Below are positions 5,713 to 8,384 of a DNA stretch of 8,384 bases, one piece after another. Source of the stretch: Oscillospiraceae bacterium (GTDB lineage Bacteria; Bacillota; Clostridia; Oscillospirales; CAG-272); the NCBI GenBank assembly GCA_009779295.1, contig WREN01000082.1, positions 1 to 8,384 of the forward strand, written 5' to 3'. Each line of letters opens with the position of its first letter. Positions within the stretch are counted from its first letter, which is position 1. The notes under the pieces are model-generated. The model did no database searches. It was not told the origin of the DNA and was given only the letters and a program-made list of their open reading frames with translations. The translations under genes were made by a program, and so were the position numbers.

Positions 5713-7424
5713 TTTTACGCCGTCTGTTAAAATACACCAAACCGTACAGGATATATATTTTCTTAGTATTGATATGCTCCGTCGTCAGCATTTTGTTCGC
5801 GTTGTTGAATCCCGTGTTCATCGGTCGGGCAATCGATTTAATTGTGGACAGCAACAATGTTGACTTTTCCGGACTGCCTAAAATATTATTGATGTTTCTG
5901 ATAACATTCACATCCGGCGCGGTATTTCAATGGTTAATGTCGTATTTCAGCAACATCATAACATACCGCACGGTGAAAGATTTGCGCACACAGTTGTTTC
6001 AAAAACTAAACAAAGTTCCGCTCAAATTCAACGATACAACGCCGCACGGCGACATAATAAACCGCGCGGTGAATGATATCGACATGGTTTCGGACGCGCT
6101 GCTCAAAGGATTCACACAGCTTTTTACGGGCTTGACGACTATAATCGGCACTCTAATCTTCATGTTCACAATAAACATCGGCATCGCCGTTGCAGTAGCG
6201 TTATTGACGCCGTTGTCATTGATTGTAGCGACGTTCATCGCGCGGATGTCATACAAATACTTCCGCCGGCAATCGGTAACCCAAAGTGAACTGACGGGCT
6301 ACATCAACGAATACGTCGGCAATTTAAAACTTATAAAAGCGTTTAATTATGAAACCCGCGCGCAAAAAGGTTTCGAGAAAATCAACGCGGACCTTTATGA
6401 CTGCGGTTTGAAAGCTCAATTTTTCTCCGCTTTGACGAATCCATGCACGCGTTTTGTAAACGGATTGGTATACGCAGCGGTCGGAATTATCGGCGCGGTA
6501 AGCGTGATCGGTGGGTATATAACGGTCGGGCAGGTATCAATGTTCCTGTCATACGCGAACCAATACACCAAGCCGTTCAACGAAATCAGCGGAATTATAG
6601 CGCAGTTGCAGGCGGCATTCGCTTCGGCACAGCGGGTATTTGAGGTGTTCGACGAGCCTGAAGAGAGTGATAATGGCACATATAACGTAATAAATTCGGC
6701 GGGAAAAGTAACGATAAATGACATATATTTTTCATACAGCAATGAAAAAAAGCTAATTGAGAACTTATCTCTCAGCGTTTCGCAGGGCGAACATATAGCT
6801 ATAGTCGGTCCGACAGGCTGCGGAAAGACCACGCTTATCAATCTTCTTATGCGGTTTTACGATGTGGATTCGGGCGAAATCAAAATCGAAGACGTAAATA
6901 TTAAAGAATTGAAAAGGGAAGATTTGCGGAAAAAATACGGAATGGTGTTGCAGGACACGTGGTTATTTACGGGTACAGTCCGTGAGAATATCGCATATGG
7001 AATCGATTCCATATGCGAGGAAAAAATAAAATCCGCGGCCAAAAACGCATACGCGGACAAGTTTATTGAGCGGCTGCCCGAAGGGTACGATACGGTAATA
7101 TCCGAAGACAGCGGACATCTTTCTCAGGGGCAGAAACAGCTTTTATGTATAGCGCGGGTCATGATGCTCGACGCGCCGATGCTGATACTCGACGAAGCGA
7201 CTTCGAACATCGATACGCATACCGAAATAGCGGTGCATCACGCCTTTTCTGAAATGATGAAGGGGCGGACAAGTTTTGTAATTGCGCACAGACTTTCAAC
7301 AATTCGCGAAGCGGACTTGATTTTAGTAATGAATGATGGTATAATAGTAGAACAGGGCAAACATGAAGCGTTACTCTCCGCCGGAGGGTTTTATTCTAAA
7401 CTTTATGAAGCAATGAATAGTTAA
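5709..7424 (+). CDS. ABC exporter half-transporter with catalytic ATPase (subunit 2)
   Basis: This 571-aa half-transporter has about six membrane helices (within roughly 15-300) and an ATPase domain. It has Walker A GPTGCGKTT (367-375), Q-loop Q415, Walker B with the catalytic Glu (LILDEATS, D495-E496) and switch His527, so its own nucleotide site is complete. Its signature is LSQGQ (471-475) rather than LSGGQ, and this would face the defective site of subunit 1. The two proteins therefore fit an obligate heterodimer with one working and one degenerate ATP site. I chose the ATG at 5709 because it overlaps the upstream stop as ATGA, follows a G-rich stretch (5696-5704) and starts as MILRRLLKYTKPYR, as family members do. 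An in-frame TTG at 5652 would add 19 residues and is unlikely. A perfect palindrome lies within the gene at 6991-7018. Confidence 0.92.
   Translation: MILRRLLKYTKPYRIYIFLVLICSVVSILFALLNPVFIGRAIDLIVDSNNVDFSGLPKILLMFLITFTSGAVFQWLMSYFSNIITYRTVKDLRTQLFQKLNKVPLKFNDTTPHGDIINRAVNDIDMVSDALLKGFTQLFTGLTTIIGTLIFMFTINIGIAVAVALLTPLSLIVATFIARMSYKYFRRQSVTQSELTGYINEYVGNLKLIKAFNYETRAQKGFEKINADLYDCGLKAQFFSALTNPCTRFVNGLVYAAVGIIGAVSVIGGYITVGQVSMFLSYANQYTKPFNEISGIIAQLQAAFASAQRVFEVFDEPEESDNGTYNVINSAGKVTINDIYFSYSNEKKLIENLSLSVSQGEHIAIVGPTGCGKTTLINLLMRFYDVDSGEIKIEDVNIKELKREDLRKKYGMVLQDTWLFTGTVRENIAYGIDSICEEKIKSAAKNAYADKFIERLPEGYDTVISEDSGHLSQGQKQLLCIARVMMLDAPMLILDEATSNIDTHTEIAVHHAFSEMMKGRTSFVIAHRLSTIREADLILVMNDGIIVEQGKHEALLSAGGFYSKLYEAMNS
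6991..7018. repeat. Perfect 28-bp palindrome inside the ABC subunit 2 gene
   Basis: TCGCATATGGAATC (6991-7004) is followed at once by its exact reverse complement (7005-7018), with no loop and no mismatch. It encodes IAYGIDSICE, just after the conserved ENIAYG of the ATPase domain. Arms of 14 bp with zero spacer are not expected by chance in a window this size. It could be a protein-binding site or the trace of a template-switch event. Confidence 0.85.
7317..7345 (+). promoter_or_regulatory. Possible internal promoter ahead of the lipoprotein gene
   Basis: TTGATT (7317-7322, 4 of 6), a 17-base spacer and TATAAT (7340-7345) with an extended TGG just before it lie near the 3' end of the ABC subunit 2 gene. 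They are about 90 bases ahead of the next ATG. This could give the lipoprotein gene separate expression. The -10 overlaps codons for the common ABC sequence DGIIVE, so chance resemblance is possible. Confidence 0.35.
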
Positions 7425-7438
7425 GGAGTTAAACAAAG

Positions 7439-8384
7439 ATGAAAAGAAAATTATTAAGTATTTGCAGTTTGATTTTACTTATTGCAATGATGGCGGTCGC
7501 ATGTTCCGACGGCAATAACGCAGTCGCCGAAGTGACGGAACCGGTTGAAGAAGAGACGACATCGGCTAAAGAAACGACCGCGCGTGAAACAACCACGCCA
7601 TATGAACCGGCTACAATCCCGAAAGAAGACGACGGAAATCTTGCAAAAACCGAAACTCCTGCGATTATCGATATCGTGAATGTTTCGCCGGATATGGTTT
7701 GCGTCGCCGGCAAATGCGAAATGGACGCCGTGATAATCGTTCGCGGCGGCAAAGACGACGTTATGTTCAACGCGGATAAAAATTACTTTATGGGTACGGT
7801 TGAGCTTCTGAAAGACAGCACGGTTGATTTGCAGGTAACGGCGAAAGCCCCCGGCAAAGCTGAAAGCGAACCGGTTTCGGTACAGGCGAAATACAGGTCG
7901 TACGCAAGACAAATCAGGACAGACGCTTATGAAGTCGTCGTCGGCGGTGATTCGCAGGGGCATTTTGTATCGTCGATTCCTTACTATGAAGGTACAAACC
8001 TATTAGAAGAAGCGCAAATAACTTCGCTCGCTTCAAGGATTAAAACGCGTGTAGAATGGCTTGACCAAAATATGAACGGCGCGGAATTGATTTACGTATT
8101 GATTCCCACGTCAATGACGCTTTATCCTGAAACGGTTCCGTCAAAATATGTGAAAACTACCGAACCCAACCGTTTGGATCAGTATATAAAGGGTTTGACA
8201 GACGGCGGCGCGACGGTTATTGATTTAAGGGATGTAATGGTTGCGCATAAAACGGACGATCTGAAACTTTTCCACAAAACGGATTCGCATTGGACGGAGT
8301 ACGGCGCTTGGATCGCGTACTGCGAGCTTATGAATCACATCGCGAAGAAATGGGAAGCCGCAAAACCGCGCACATTCGAGGAAA
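7439..8384 (+). CDS. Probable lipoprotein with AlgX/DHHW-like SGNH-hydrolase domain (3' end missing)
   Basis: The frame is open from the ATG at 7439 to the window edge; 315 residues are visible. It starts with a basic, hydrophobic signal sequence and a likely lipobox AVAC (19-22, lipidated Cys22), although Ala at -3 is not the favoured residue. A Thr/Glu-rich linker follows (about 26-72), then a beta-rich, possibly Ig-like stretch (about 74-151). From about 160 it resembles AlgX/AlgJ and DHHW proteins: VVVGGDSQGHF (where relatives have a GkDGWLF-type strand), LIYVLIPTSMTLYPETVP, and the hallmark KTDSHWTEYGA with Asp282 and His284. In that family Asp and His of this motif pair with a later Ser, which would lie beyond the window. 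Members acetylate or deacetylate surface polysaccharides, so an extracytoplasmic glycan O-acetyl role is inferred. AAGGAG (7423-7428) overlaps the upstream stop at 10-base spacing, which suggests co-expression with the exporter. Confidence 0.82.
   Translation, partial: MKRKLLSICSLILLIAMMAVACSDGNNAVAEVTEPVEEETTSAKETTARETTTPYEPATIPKEDDGNLAKTETPAIIDIVNVSPDMVCVAGKCEMDAVIIVRGGKDDVMFNADKNYFMGTVELLKDSTVDLQVTAKAPGKAESEPVSVQAKYRSYARQIRTDAYEVVVGGDSQGHFVSSIPYYEGTNLLEEAQITSLASRIKTRVEWLDQNMNGAELIYVLIPTSMTLYPETVPSKYVKTTEPNRLDQYIKGLTDGGATVIDLRDVMVAHKTDDLKLFHKTDSHWTEYGAWIAYCELMNHIAKKWEAAKPRTFEE

Noticed and set aside
7475..7963. Antisense open frames across the lipoprotein gene
   Set aside because: The sense strand has a ribosome site, signal sequence and family motifs; the antisense reading has none of these.
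7940..7970. GGDSQG in the lipoprotein as a catalytic GDS motif
   Set aside because: By position it matches the GkDGWLF-type strand that opens AlgX/DHHW domains. The nucleophile Ser should come after the TDSHWT motif, beyond the window.

Overview
The window carries six protein genes in two divergent groups either side of a short AT-rich control region (3066-3247). No rRNA, tRNA, CRISPR array, insertion sequence or integrase was seen. Strong AGGAG-type ribosome sites, sigma-A-like promoters, a LiaF-type membrane protein and a heterodimeric ABC exporter all point to a low-to-mid GC Bacillota, most likely an uncultured Clostridia-type lineage. That placement is inference from style, not from a marker gene.

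Left group (minus strand, 3065 down to 25): two tandem PHP-domain metallohydrolases of the CehA/McbA type (262 and 289 aa, clearly paralogous), then a 451-aa fusion of adenylylsulfate kinase (CysC) and 3'(2'),5'-bisphosphate nucleotidase (CysQ). The genes are 3 and 23 bases apart and share one well-formed promoter (TTGTCA, 17 bp, TGATATAAT). The fusion joins the enzyme that makes PAPS to the enzyme type that removes its by-product PAP. The PHP partners are phosphoesterase-like and of unknown substrate, so a nucleotide-bisphosphate role is possible but unproven.

Right group (plus strand, 3248 to beyond 8384): a LiaF-like membrane protein with repeated FGG motifs; a GC-rich hairpin that looks more like a dispersed repeat than a terminator; two ABC exporter half-transporters overlapping by ATGA; and a probable lipoprotein with an AlgX/DHHW-like SGNH-hydrolase domain that runs off the right edge. 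The two half-transporters carry complementary motif defects (D for E, Q for H and a short segment in the first; LSQGQ in the second), the pattern of an obligate heterodimer with one degenerate ATP site. Together the right group looks like a cell-envelope module: a possible stress sensor, an exporter and a surface enzyme.

The observations most worth a second look are the CysC-CysQ fusion and its PHP neighbours, a perfect 28-bp palindrome inside the second ABC gene (6991-7018), the dyad over the leftward promoter, the in-frame 24-codon difference between the PHP paralogues, and the exporter to AlgX-like lipoprotein linkage.
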